From Opitutaceae bacterium UBA2377 (GTDB lineage Bacteria; Verrucomicrobiota; Verrucomicrobiia; Opitutales; Opitutaceae), in the NCBI GenBank assembly GCA_002344205.1, contig DDSZ01000032.1:312027-347775 (forward strand): 35,749 nucleotides of DNA, given 5' to 3'. The position numbers were made by a program, and so were the translations under genes. The notes below the pieces were generated by a model. The model was given only the letters and a program-made list of their open reading frames with translations. It searched no databases and was not told the origin of the DNA. Below are positions 14,937 to 24,400 of this stretch, piece by piece (positions within the stretch are counted from its first letter, which is position 1; each line of letters starts with the position of its first letter).

Positions 14937-16928
14937 TTAATGGATAAAGTCGGGGCGGCCTGCGTTCAGGTTGTCCTGCACCCAGCGGTCTTGTTGCAAA
15001 ACCGCCAAACGCTGGCGATAGGCGGAGCGCTCCGCCCGATGTTGGGCCCAGCGGCAGGCGGCTACACCGAAGATCCATGCTCCGGGGCAGCGAAGGGAAA
15101 GTGTCGCTCGCACGGTGTGGCGCACGAAGGAGGGCAAAAAATCTTTCATGAGCTCGTCGTCGCACGAGATGAACCGCAGGCCTTCACCCGGATCGCCTTG
15201 GCGTGCAGTTCGTCCGAAAAGCTGCCGGTCGATGCGGCCGGACCGGTGCGGCTCGGTGGCGATGACCAGCAGGCCGCCCAAGGCGGCGGCATCGCTGCCC
15301 GGGCGGATGTCGGTGCCCCGGCCGGCCATGTTGGTGGCAATGGTCACGGTGCCGCACCGGCCGGCCTGTTCGATGATCAGGGCCTCGCCTTGGTGGCGGA
15401 CGGCGTTGAGCAGGTTGAAAGGCACGCCGCGGGCACGCAGCCGCTCGGCGAGTTCTTCGCTGGCCGCGATGCTGCGGGTGCCCACGAGAACGGGCCGACC
15501 GGTGGCGTGGGTGGCCACAATGGTTGCGACGATGGCGGTCCATTTTTCTTCGGCTCGGGCGAAAACCTGAGGGCGCCCGGCCCGGAAGCGACTGGGGAGG
15601 TGCCGGGGGATTACACAGAACGGCCGCCGGTGCACCGCCCAGATTTCGCGGGCACACTCCCGCGCCGTGCCGGTGATGCCGCTGACGCGGGGCAGGAAGC
15701 GGAAGAAAGATTGGAAGCTGAGTTGGGTGATGGCTTCGGTGGGCAGGGTCACGGCCACACCTTCCTTGACCTCGATTGCCTGGTGCAGCCCCTGCTTCCA
15801 CTGGCGCCCCGGCATGAGGCGACCGGTGAATTCATCCACGATGACCACCACGCCTTCATCCACGACGTAGTGCTTGTCACGATGGAAGAAATGGGCGGCT
15901 TGCAGGGCGGTCTCGATGAGCTCGCGGCGCCAGTGGGGGTGGTTCATGGCCGTGCCGTCATCAACCGTGATCTCACCGGCAATACGGGCCAAGCCGGCCT
16001 CGGTCAGCTCGGCGCGTCGCTTGCGGTTGTCCAACGTGTAGTCGGTGGCTTCGGTAAGTTTGCCTGCCAGCTGGTGGGCGGCCTGCACGGCTTCTGCAAG
16101 GGTGTGGTTTTCCACCTGCCGGCTGATGATCAGCGGCGTGACGGCTTCGTCGATCAACTGGTTGTCGGCTTCGTCCACGATTACATGGTGCAGGCCGCGG
16201 AGCACGGTGCGCTCAATCGCGGGCAGGGACTGGCCGAAGTGACGGCGGGCAATGCGGCGGCCCGCGTCCTGCCAACGGCCAAAGAGCAGCCGGTCGCGCA
16301 GAAAATCGGCCAGAAGTTCCTTGCCGGTGGTGTAAACGATCCCGGCGGCATGATTCTCAGAGCGCTCGGGGCCGTTCATGTTGGTGAGCACATGACCGGT
16401 CTCGAGTCCACATCGGGTGTAGAAATTTGCGAGATGGAGGGCGTCACGCCGGGCCAGATAGTCATTGGCCGTGAGGATGTGGACGGGCAGTTGGGTCCAG
16501 CCGAGGGGGGCGGCGGCGAGAGCGACGGTCAGGGTTTTGCCTTCACCGGTGGCCATCTCGGTCATGGCGCCGTGCAATAGAGCCAAGGCTCCGCGGAATT
16601 GCACGGGGTAAGGGTCCAAGCCGAGCTCACGGCGGGCGGCCTCGGCGACAGCAGGCAGGGCGGCGGCGGCGGCCTGCACACAATCATGGCGGTGCCGGCG
16701 GACCGCTCGCCGATGGGATTCGAGGCGGCTGTGCAGGGCTTTTTCGGATAGCTCGGCCAAGGTGATGTGCTCGGCGTGCAGCCGTTCGGCCTGGTCGGCA
16801 AAGTCCGCACGCTGGAAGGATCGGCGACGCCACCAGCCGATGCCCTGATGCACCCAACCGTCGAGCCCGTGATGCAGGGGCGGTGGTGGCATGAGCCGGG
16901 TGCGCAGGATTTCGGCCGTGGGCGTCAT
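14937..16928 (-). CDS. Reduced SecA-like preprotein translocase ATPase
   Basis: A 663-residue SecA homologue, against about 900 for housekeeping SecA. It shows Walker A MATGEGKT (125-132; normally MKTGEGKT), Walker B VDEADN (DEAD at 252-255; DEVD in standard SecA) followed by LIDEAVTPLIIS, an EFTGRLMPGRQW block, ITGTA, and the C-terminal motor motifs TNMAGRGTDI and GRTARQGDPG. The C-terminal zinc-binding tail (CxCxSG) is absent and the end is short. It lies in an operon with HlyD- and TolC-type genes. SecA drives polypeptides through SecYEG, and SecA2-type paralogues serve special substrates. Here the likely client is the giant protein encoded divergently. It is not the cell's main SecA, judging by length and context. 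Confidence 0.92.
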   Translation of the reverse strand: MTPTAEILRTRLMPPPPLHHGLDGWVHQGIGWWRRRSFQRADFADQAERLHAEHITLAELSEKALHSRLESHRRAVRRHRHDCVQAAAAALPAVAEAARRELGLDPYPVQFRGALALLHGAMTEMATGEGKTLTVALAAAPLGWTQLPVHILTANDYLARRDALHLANFYTRCGLETGHVLTNMNGPERSENHAAGIVYTTGKELLADFLRDRLLFGRWQDAGRRIARRHFGQSLPAIERTVLRGLHHVIVDEADNQLIDEAVTPLIISRQVENHTLAEAVQAAHQLAGKLTEATDYTLDNRKRRAELTEAGLARIAGEITVDDGTAMNHPHWRRELIETALQAAHFFHRDKHYVVDEGVVVIVDEFTGRLMPGRQWKQGLHQAIEVKEGVAVTLPTEAITQLSFQSFFRFLPRVSGITGTARECAREIWAVHRRPFCVIPRHLPSRFRAGRPQVFARAEEKWTAIVATIVATHATGRPVLVGTRSIAASEELAERLRARGVPFNLLNAVRHQGEALIIEQAGRCGTVTIATNMAGRGTDIRPGSDAAALGGLLVIATEPHRSGRIDRQLFGRTARQGDPGEGLRFISCDDELMKDFLPSFVRHTVRATLSLRCPGAWIFGVAACRWAQHRAERSAYRQRLAVLQQDRWVQDNLNAGRPDFIH

Positions 16929-17095
16929 GATACGGATGTAATGAGCCGCGAGTCACCCGAAGGCAGCGTTGCCATGCGGAGGGCCGGTTCATACCGGTGC
17001 GAGCAGGCGGGCAACATGGGCCGGAGTTGCGGCAAGCCAGAAGGCCAATTTCCTCTCACGGGGTTCGGGAGCTTTGCGGGCGACCTCGGCGACAT
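16925..17095 (-). CDS. Possible 56-residue peptide between M50-HlyD and SecA-like genes
   Basis: An ATG two bases after the M50-HlyD stop opens a frame of 56 codons whose TGA overlaps the SecA-like ATG (ATGA). This tight fit at both ends is typical of translationally coupled genes. The peptide is rich in Pro, Arg and Ser (MSPRSPAKLPNPVRGNWP) and resembles no family I know. Against it: the composition is not very protein-like and an overlapping frame in the same strand looks at least as good. It may simply be a translated linker. Confidence 0.3.
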   Translation of the reverse strand: MSPRSPAKLPNPVRGNWPSGLPQLRPMLPACSHRYEPALRMATLPSGDSRLITSVS

Positions 17096-17097
17096 GC

Positions 17098-19254
17098 TCA
17101 GATTTGGTAACGCTGTTGGAGCATCTGCCGAATGCGGCGCCAGCCCTGTTGCAGCAGAGGTTCCTTGCCGGTGGTGAACCGGATGTAGCCGGTCTGCCCG
17201 TGGAGAAGAACGGCATCGGGTGAAGTGGAGACGCGTGCGATGGCCTTGAAATACGGCTCGGCCGTCTGCAAACCTTCCGGGTCATCGGGTCGGACTTTCA
17301 CCGGACCGCCACCGGCCCAGCCGAGTGCCGGGGTGGGCAGGACGTTTTGGCGTCCGGGCACCAACTGCAATTCGCGGATCGAGACCACCTGGCCGGCCTG
17401 ACCACGGAAGCGGAGTTCCGCCGCGGTGTCGATGTAGGCGAACAACCGGGAAGAATCCTGCTGGGGCACCACGGCCATAAAATCAAACTCTTGCGTTTGG
17501 ATGATGATGCCGAGGAGGTGTCCGCGAGCGATCAGTTGGCCATTGAGGTCGCCGGCCCGCGGGGCCACCCACACGCCGTCCAGCGGGGCGCGGACTTCAA
17601 GGTCGCGGCGGCGCTGCACGAGGTCCGCGAGTTCGGCCTCGGCGGCCTCGCGTTTCGTGCGCATGGCGCGGAGGCCGGCCCCGCCTTGCTCCAAGGCGAC
17701 GTTTTCCTGAAGGCGGGCCTGACGCAAGCGGGCTTCGGCTGCGGTGAGGCGCAGTTGGAGTTCGGGATTGGCCATGTGGGCGATCAGGTCGCCTTTGTGC
17801 ACCGGCTGGCCGGAGACGGCGGTGAATTCGGTGATCTGGCCGTCTGCACCGCTGAAGACCTGCGCCTGCTCCCGCGCCTGCAGGACCCCGGGGGCATACG
17901 TGTGGTGTGGCCACGGAAAGAACGCGAGGAAGGCCAAGGTGGCCGCCAGTATGCCGACCGTCACCCCAATGGCTCGCGGCCGCTGGCGGTCCAGCCGCGG
18001 CTCCCGGGCGAGGTAGCGGATGAACTTGAAAATCGGCAATACCAGCAGGGCGAAACCGCCCATCACGGCGGCCAGCAGGCCGAGCCCAAAGAACTTGTCG
18101 GCCACGAACAGGATGATGAGCGTGAAGACGAAGATGCGGTAGAGCCCGGAGGCGATGCCGAAGAGCCCCAGGAAGGCGGCTTCGCGCCGGGTCGCGGCGG
18201 GCTGGGCCGGATTGGGCAGGCCGAAGAGGTGCTTTTCCGCCCAACTGAACATCTGGGTGCGGCTGCGTTGATGCAGGTTGGGGGTGTCCGAGAGGTCGGA
18301 GAGTATATAGTAACCGTCGAAGCGGAGCAGGGGGTTGAGATTGAACAACAGGGTGCTGACCGAAGCCACAAACATGACGTTATAGGCCAGGCTGTTGGTC
18401 AGTCCTGCGCCGGTGCCGGCCCACACGAAGGTGGCCAAGGCGGCGATGAAAAGCTCCACATACATGCCGGCGGCCCCCACCCAGACCCGCCGCCACCGTT
18501 CCCGAAAAGCCCAACTGGCGGTGGCATCCATATAGGGCACGGGGCTGAATACCAGCAGCATGAAGCCCATCTGGTGCACTTCGCCGCCGAAGGTTCGGCA
18601 GGCGAAGGCGTGGCCGAACTCATGCAGGATCTTGGTGACGATGAAGGCGGTGAAGAGCAGCACCAGGTTGCCCGGGGCGAGCACATCCTGACCGTAGGTG
18701 AAGAGCTGCTCGCGGTGATCAACGGCCACCTTGACGGCCGCCAAAACGACGAGGCTCCAGACGGCGAAACCGGCCCATGAAAACACCGGCCGGACCACGG
18801 GCAGCAGTTTTTTCAGGAACCGGTCCGGATCCCAGAGAGGGATGCGGAGGAAGAGCACGCTGCTCAGCGTGCTGCGGACCTTGGCCTGTTGGTGGCGGCG
18901 CAGGCGCTCAAAAAGTTGTCGGCTGTCGGGCGTGAGGTCGGATTGCAGCAGGCTGGCCTGGTGAAGCTGGCCGAGCAACTGGATGACCTCCGATTGCCCC
19001 GGAGCGGCGGCCGGGTCCTCCCGAAGGCAGCGCCGCCAGGCATCCTCGATCGTCTCGCGTCCGTTCAGGTGGAGCAGGAAACGGCGTGCCCCCGGGCGGA
19101 TGCGGTAAAAGGCGTTGGTGAAGGGGTCGTGAACGACATACCAGAGCTCACCCCGGTATTGTTGGCGGCGGACATCCACGCCCGGGCGCAACTGCACCCG
19201 CTGGCCCGCGATGCGGTGCCAGGATTCGCTGAACATCTGGGGGGCATCGGCCAT
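17098..19254 (-). CDS. PqqD-like/M50 metalloprotease/HlyD fusion membrane protein
   Basis: About 718 residues from the ATG at 19254 (a start at 19344 would add a Pro/Ala-rich 30 residues). The N-terminal ~110 residues look like a PqqD-type winged-helix (WYVVHDPFTNAFYRIRPGARRFLLHLNGRETIEDAW). The middle is polytopic with about eight membrane segments. It holds the M50 zinc site HEFGH (211-215) and the distal LNPLLRFDGYYILSD block that supplies the third ligand Asp. The C-terminal ~220 residues are an HlyD-type domain: two lipoyl half-motifs (VFSGADGQITEFTAVSGQPVHKGD; VRAPLDGVWVAPRAGDLNGQ) around a coiled coil. It would join the inner membrane and periplasm, either as an intramembrane protease or as a scaffold. 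The active-site residues are intact, so proteolysis is possible. Confidence 0.88.
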   Translation of the reverse strand: MADAPQMFSESWHRIAGQRVQLRPGVDVRRQQYRGELWYVVHDPFTNAFYRIRPGARRFLLHLNGRETIEDAWRRCLREDPAAAPGQSEVIQLLGQLHQASLLQSDLTPDSRQLFERLRRHQQAKVRSTLSSVLFLRIPLWDPDRFLKKLLPVVRPVFSWAGFAVWSLVVLAAVKVAVDHREQLFTYGQDVLAPGNLVLLFTAFIVTKILHEFGHAFACRTFGGEVHQMGFMLLVFSPVPYMDATASWAFRERWRRVWVGAAGMYVELFIAALATFVWAGTGAGLTNSLAYNVMFVASVSTLLFNLNPLLRFDGYYILSDLSDTPNLHQRSRTQMFSWAEKHLFGLPNPAQPAATRREAAFLGLFGIASGLYRIFVFTLIILFVADKFFGLGLLAAVMGGFALLVLPIFKFIRYLAREPRLDRQRPRAIGVTVGILAATLAFLAFFPWPHHTYAPGVLQAREQAQVFSGADGQITEFTAVSGQPVHKGDLIAHMANPELQLRLTAAEARLRQARLQENVALEQGGAGLRAMRTKREAAEAELADLVQRRRDLEVRAPLDGVWVAPRAGDLNGQLIARGHLLGIIIQTQEFDFMAVVPQQDSSRLFAYIDTAAELRFRGQAGQVVSIRELQLVPGRQNVLPTPALGWAGGGPVKVRPDDPEGLQTAEPYFKAIARVSTSPDAVLLHGQTGYIRFTTGKEPLLQQGWRRIRQMLQQRYQI

Positions 19255-19425
19255 GTTTAAAGCAGGGAGCGGGAGGCGAGGGGCAGGGAGCGGAGCCGGA
19301 CCGCCCGCCCGATCGTTATCGTTGTCATTCCCCAAAATCCCCATCCGGGATTAGGAGAAAGGGAAAGAATCATCCGGTTCATGGCTGTGTTCATCGGTGC
19401 AGTCTGCGCCAAATCTCTCCGGCGC

Positions 19426-21237
19426 TCAGAGCCAGAGCTTGAGGCGGATGAAATCCACGAGCCGATGGGTCAGCAGCCAGATAATGCGGCGGTCCCCGGC
19501 TTCGATCTTGGCGACGCCGCTCATGCCGGGCCGCCACCAGATGTCCCCGTCGGGGTGGGTGATCCGGGCGCGAAGCACGAACACATTGCCCTCGGACTTC
19601 ACCCGGGCGATGGGCTCCAGCCGGTCAATAATGATGGTGTAACGCTGGTCGGGCAGGGTGGCGAAGGCGATCTCGCCGGTCCGGGCCTGCAGGATGGCGT
19701 GGGCGTCGCGCTCCGGGACCTCGATCTCCACATACATGGCTTCGATCCGGGTCATCCGCATCAGCAGGTCACCGGTTTGCACCGGCGTGCCGATGCGCTC
19801 GCGCAGGTCGCCCTCGATGACGACGCCGTCGGAAGGGGCGAGGATGTCGGCCCGGGCCAGGCGGAAACGCACGATGTCGAGGCTGGCCTGGGCTTGGTCC
19901 TTGCCGGCGGCCGAGGCGCGCATGTCGGCCAGCCGCCGCTGGACCTCGGCCTGGGCCCGCTCGGCTTCAAAGCGGGCCAATTCGGCCTGCAGGGCCGCCT
20001 GCTCCAGCAACAGCTCGCGCTTGTCGAGTTGGATCAGGGGGTCGCCCGCTTGCACGGTGTCGCCCACGCGCACGGGGACATTCGCGATGTAGCCGCCAAA
20101 GGGTGCGGGCAGGTTGACGAGGGTGTCGCTGCGGATGAGGAAGCTGCCTTCCACGCGGTGCGGCCAAGTGCAAAAAATGCTGATGAGCACGAGGACGACG
20201 GCGGTGACCCCGGCCAATTTCCACCAGGTGTGCTCCGGTCCCAGCAGCTTGGCCAAGCGGGTGCGGGTACCGCGGATGCCGCGGCGAAGCAGGCTGCCGT
20301 CGTGCCTTTCCAGCTCGTCGAGCCGCCGGCTGGCCCGGTCGAGCACCACGCGCAATGCGCTGATCTCGTCGGCGGAAAAAGGGCGGTCCTTGCGCTCCAG
20401 CAACAGGGCGCCGGCGGGACGTTCGTCCACCCGCAAAGGCAGGCAGGCGAGGTAGGGCACGCCTTGGGTGCGGGCAAACTGATGGTGATCGCGCGCCACA
20501 TAGGTGGCGTCGTCCGGTTCCGGCACGATGATCTCTTCGTCCTGATCGCAGGCTTCCTCCAGCGCAGCTTCGATCTGGCGGACGACTTCCATGTTGGCTT
20601 CGAAGCGCGGCAAATCGCTGATGGCCCGGACACGCATGTAGGCGTTGTGTCGCCAGCCGAGCGAGACCCGGCTGCATCCGGCTTGGCGGGCCAGTTCATT
20701 GCACACCGTCATTACGGCCGGGGTGAAGCGGGTTTGTTTGTCGAGCAACGTCAACAGGTCGAAGGTCTGGGCAAAGGCGCGGTTGCTTTCACTGGCCAAC
20801 CGCAGGGCCCGGGTGCGGCGATAAAGCAGCGGCAGGTCGAGCACGCGGGCGACGCGCCGCGCCAGCTCGGCGGCCGTGGGCACGGGCGAGGCGAAGCGGA
20901 TGAGGGCGGCAAATTGCCAGCCGGCGAGCCCGCCTTCGAATTGCAGGGCGATGAACGGATTCTTGGGATCCGCCGGGGAGCGAAATTCCGCGATCTCCTC
21001 CTTGACCGCGGTGTCAAGGGCGGCGCTCAGTCCGGTGTCGTCCAACGGCACGCCCAGCGGAAATTTTTCGCCGGCCGGCCAAGCGGCGAAAGGTTTCCAG
21101 GCTTCGGCCGGCTCGATGGGCCGCCGCAGCAGCAGGGCTTGGCTGGCGCCGGCAGCGGTGGCCAGGGCCACAATAAAGAGAGGCCAGAAGCCTTCTTCGG
21201 CCCCTTCGTAGCGTCGGCATTGCTGGATGGTTTGCAC
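19426..21237 (-). CDS. GAF-domain/HlyD fusion membrane protein
   Basis: A 603-residue protein, the first gene of the minus-strand operon. An N-terminal membrane segment (PLFIVALATAAGASQALLL) is followed by about 100 residues and then a GAF-like domain (FDLLTLLDKQTRFTPAVMTVCNELARQAG...VSLGWR...ACLPLRVDERPAGALLLERKD). A second membrane segment (KLAGVTAVVLVLISIFCTW) leads to an HlyD-type domain: lipoyl half-motif NLPAPFGGYIANVPVRVGDTVQAGD, coiled coil, second half-motif ILAPSDGVVIEGDLRERIGTPVQTGD, and a beta-barrel. The topology puts the GAF domain in the cytoplasm and the adaptor part in the periplasm. A soluble sensory or regulatory domain joined to an export adaptor is unusual. It could gate export, but the ligand is unknown. 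Confidence 0.88.
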   Translation of the reverse strand: MQTIQQCRRYEGAEEGFWPLFIVALATAAGASQALLLRRPIEPAEAWKPFAAWPAGEKFPLGVPLDDTGLSAALDTAVKEEIAEFRSPADPKNPFIALQFEGGLAGWQFAALIRFASPVPTAAELARRVARVLDLPLLYRRTRALRLASESNRAFAQTFDLLTLLDKQTRFTPAVMTVCNELARQAGCSRVSLGWRHNAYMRVRAISDLPRFEANMEVVRQIEAALEEACDQDEEIIVPEPDDATYVARDHHQFARTQGVPYLACLPLRVDERPAGALLLERKDRPFSADEISALRVVLDRASRRLDELERHDGSLLRRGIRGTRTRLAKLLGPEHTWWKLAGVTAVVLVLISIFCTWPHRVEGSFLIRSDTLVNLPAPFGGYIANVPVRVGDTVQAGDPLIQLDKRELLLEQAALQAELARFEAERAQAEVQRRLADMRASAAGKDQAQASLDIVRFRLARADILAPSDGVVIEGDLRERIGTPVQTGDLLMRMTRIEAMYVEIEVPERDAHAILQARTGEIAFATLPDQRYTIIIDRLEPIARVKSEGNVFVLRARITHPDGDIWWRPGMSGVAKIEAGDRRIIWLLTHRLVDFIRLKLWL

Positions 21238-21413
21238 GGTGGGGAGAAAATTGGGAATTCGCGCAAGTTGCGGTCGCTCCCTATGGCTGCCAAGGACTTA
21301 ATTGCAGGAAGTTCATGTAAAATAATTTTAAACGCGGCTTGACCGGCTGAATCCAATCGGTTGCAAGTCTGTGCGTCGCGGCCCTCCAAGCCCGACATTT
21401 CCCGCTTCAACCC
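21238..21413. promoter_or_regulatory. Divergent promoter region between the export operon and the giant gene
   Basis: This 176-bp gap is the only non-coding space between the two divergent units. It contains an AT-rich island (about 21308-21332, with TAAAAT and TTTTAAA) in an otherwise GC-rich setting, which is where promoters for both directions are most likely. Hexamers resembling TTGACA (TTGACC near 21339) lack a well-placed partner, so I do not assign exact -35/-10 boxes. The shared region suggests co-regulation of exporter and substrate. Confidence 0.4.
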
Positions 21414-24400
21414 GTGTCACTCCGCCAACGAGAATTCACTCTCGAAAACCTCGAGCAGCGCATGCTGCTCTCGGCGGACGGCCTGATTGGCGACGGAATC
21501 GAGGCCTTTGAAAATCCGCTGGCGCCGGTGCTGACGGCCGAGATTGTCACGGATCAAGCGCAGCCGGATGAGGCCGATGCCCCGGCGGTGCCGGCGGATG
21601 AAAGTTTGGTCGATACGACCGCTTCGGTCGCAACCGAAACGACGGCGACCGCGGTCGAGACTACGCCAGAAACCGTGTCAACCGGCAGCACCGGTCCGGT
21701 CGAAAATGACTCCCTGCCGCCTGCACCCGAAGTGCCCAGCGCGGCCGATTTTTCCGTTCTGACCCTCACTGCCGGCAACGGCCCTCCGCAGTCGGACAGC
21801 AGTCAAAATGACAGTGGAAATGGAGGAAAAGAGGTTATTGATCCTTGGGATCCGCCGTTTGGTGGGTTCAATTTTACGGCTACCCACGCAGATATCCCCA
21901 CGCGGACTGCGCAATATGATGCACTCAAGGCCTTGTTGGCCACGGGCACCGGTTCAACGGTGACGATGGAGGGCACGATGGTGAAGCGGGCGACGGGCGG
22001 TGAATACCCCCTGGGCGAGCTTACCATCACCGGCACGCTCAAGTTTGAGCGCCACTTGGATGAAGCCACCCCGGCGGTTGATAGCGCCGGACGTTTCGTT
22101 TTCCGGGTCTGGTTCGATACGGCCAGCACCGTTTCTTTCAAAGTCGGCGGCGTTGAGCTCTCCCTGATTGCCAGCAAGGGTGCGTTCTTGGTCAGCGGCA
22201 AATACACCAACATCGGTGACGGCGTTGAAGCCGAATATGACTTGGGTGGTGGTGCCGGCAGTGTCGTGATCACCGGTATCAACCTCATCGGGGTGGGTGA
22301 CGACCTGTTCGGCTTTGATGATCTGACCAACGTGGTCTTGACCGTTAACACCGCCGCCGGGTTGGCCAATGGCGCTCAGACCACCGCTGCCGATATCGGC
22401 GGGACCGGCTTGGGTGCCACCTTTGGCGCCACCAATTCCATCGGCCTTACGGGACAGGTCTCTATCAGTGTCACCTCCGTGGGTCTGACCTTGGTGGGTG
22501 ATGTCGGCTTCACGGTAATAGATACCAACGGCGGCGACCCTGGCGGCTATGCCCTTCAGATCGGCCTGACCAACGGCACCCTCAGCCTCGGCACTGGCAT
22601 CAAATTGACGGCCACCGGTGTCACCACCACGTTTACCGTCTATAATAACGGTCTAGTCGCTTCGGTTTCGGTCGCCAATCTTGGTCTCACCGGCCTGACC
22701 GGTGTGACGGTGACATCCGCCAGTGCCAGCTTCAGCGTGGACACCCGGCCGACCACCCCGGTCGTGACGGTCACAGCCTCCACCACGGTCGCGGTGAATC
22801 TGGCCGGCTTCACGGCCGATCTGACCGGCAGCTTCACCTTCACTCGCGATGGCTCCGGTATTGTCTTCGGCATAGAGAATGGTGGTGCCAGCGTCGCCGC
22901 CGCGGGGGTCACCCTCACGCTCAGCGATTTTGACGGCGGTTTCGCCATCCGTTCTGACGGTTTCGTTGGCAAGGCCACGGTGGACGCTGAGATTGACGGT
23001 CTGCCGGGAGCGACCCTCACCGCCACCGGTCTGACCTTCGAGATCAACACCATCAACAATGCCGGCGATCTTGATCTCATCCTGCCGGTGGTCGGCGCGG
23101 TGAGCTACAACACCGCCGACCGGAAGAAGTTCTTCCGCATTCAGGGCGATCTGACCCTCGGTCTTGATTTTGGCGGTATCGAGGTCGAGTTGGACGGCAC
23201 CTTCTATTTCGAGCAATACGATCCGGATGGCGCGGGCAGCGCCCCGACGGTCTTCAAGTTTGCCACGGTCAACGCCAGCGCCTCGTTCACGGCCGGGGCC
23301 GGCGGGGACGCCATCGAGATCGGGGTCACCGGCGTCACCGGCGGGTTCCTAATCACCGACGCCGGCATCGCCGGTTATCTGGACGCCACCGGCATCACCG
23401 TGACCACCCCGGGCGACATCCTCACCGTGGCGGGCACGGATTTCAGCTTCAACATCAACACCACCGGTGACGAGGTGGTTGCCGACTTTGACATCGTGGG
23501 CAGCGGCACTCCCGTCTCGCTAAACTACACCGCCGCCGACCAGAAGGAATTTGTCAGCGTTGCCGGCACGTTCACGCAGTTCGACGTGAACCTCGGCTCG
23601 GTGGTCTTCAAAACCACGGGGTCATTCGCCTTCTATGCCGGCACCATCACGGATCCTGGAGATCCTGACGTGAAGACCGAGGTGGTGAAGGTGGGCTTCG
23701 CCGGTGTGGACGCCAGCCTCACAATTGGCGGGATCACCGCTTCGATCAAAGGTATCGAGGGTATCATTGTATTGGTGGGCGGCGATGCGGCCGGCCGCAT
23801 CGAGTTCGATGAACTGAGCATTCAGGGCGTCACGGGCTTCACGCTGACCATCGGTCTCACGGACAGCTTCGCCTTCGAGTTCAACACTACGGGCCTCAAG
23901 ATTGACGAGGCCTTGAGCGTTGGAGGTGTTTCGCGGACGCTCAGCTACACCGCGGACGAGGAGCTGAACTTCTTCCGCGGCAGCGGCACGGCCTCTTTGG
24001 CCTTCACCAACGGCGGCTTCAGCACCACCCTGACGGGCACGTTTGGGTTCGAGAGCTTCACCCTGCCCGACACGACCTCGGTCGTGAAGTTTGCCTTCAT
24101 CGACGTGAGCTTCGAGATTGCGGTCGGCGACGCCAAGCTGGTGGTCAACGATGCCGACGGCTTCTTCATCTTCGGCGAGAACAGTGAGGGTGATGCCAGC
24201 TACGCCGGCCGACTCAGTATATCCAACGCGGAGTTGGTGGGCGTTTCCGGCCTCACGCTGTCGGTCACGAACTTCAACCTGGAGGTGAACACCTTCGGCG
24301 AGGCGGTCACCGCCTCGATTACCCGGCCGAGCCTGCCGGACTTTACCCTGGCCTTCTCCGCGGCCGACAAACACGACTTCATTTCCATCGGCGGCACGTT

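Noticed and set aside
14895..16580. A 561-codon plus-strand frame across the SecA-like gene
   Set aside because: The minus strand carries the SecA motor motifs in order. The plus-strand frame lacks any domain and is Gly/Ala/Val/His-rich, typical of a shadow.
12577..21237. Classical type I secretion system or RND drug pump
   Set aside because: TolC and HlyD proteins are present, but neither an ABC exporter (Walker A/ABC signature pair) nor a large RND permease is encoded in the window. The only ATPase is SecA-like.
19381..21342. A 653-codon plus-strand frame across the GAF-HlyD gene
   Set aside because: It is antisense to a protein with clear membrane segments and lipoyl motifs and has no domain of its own.
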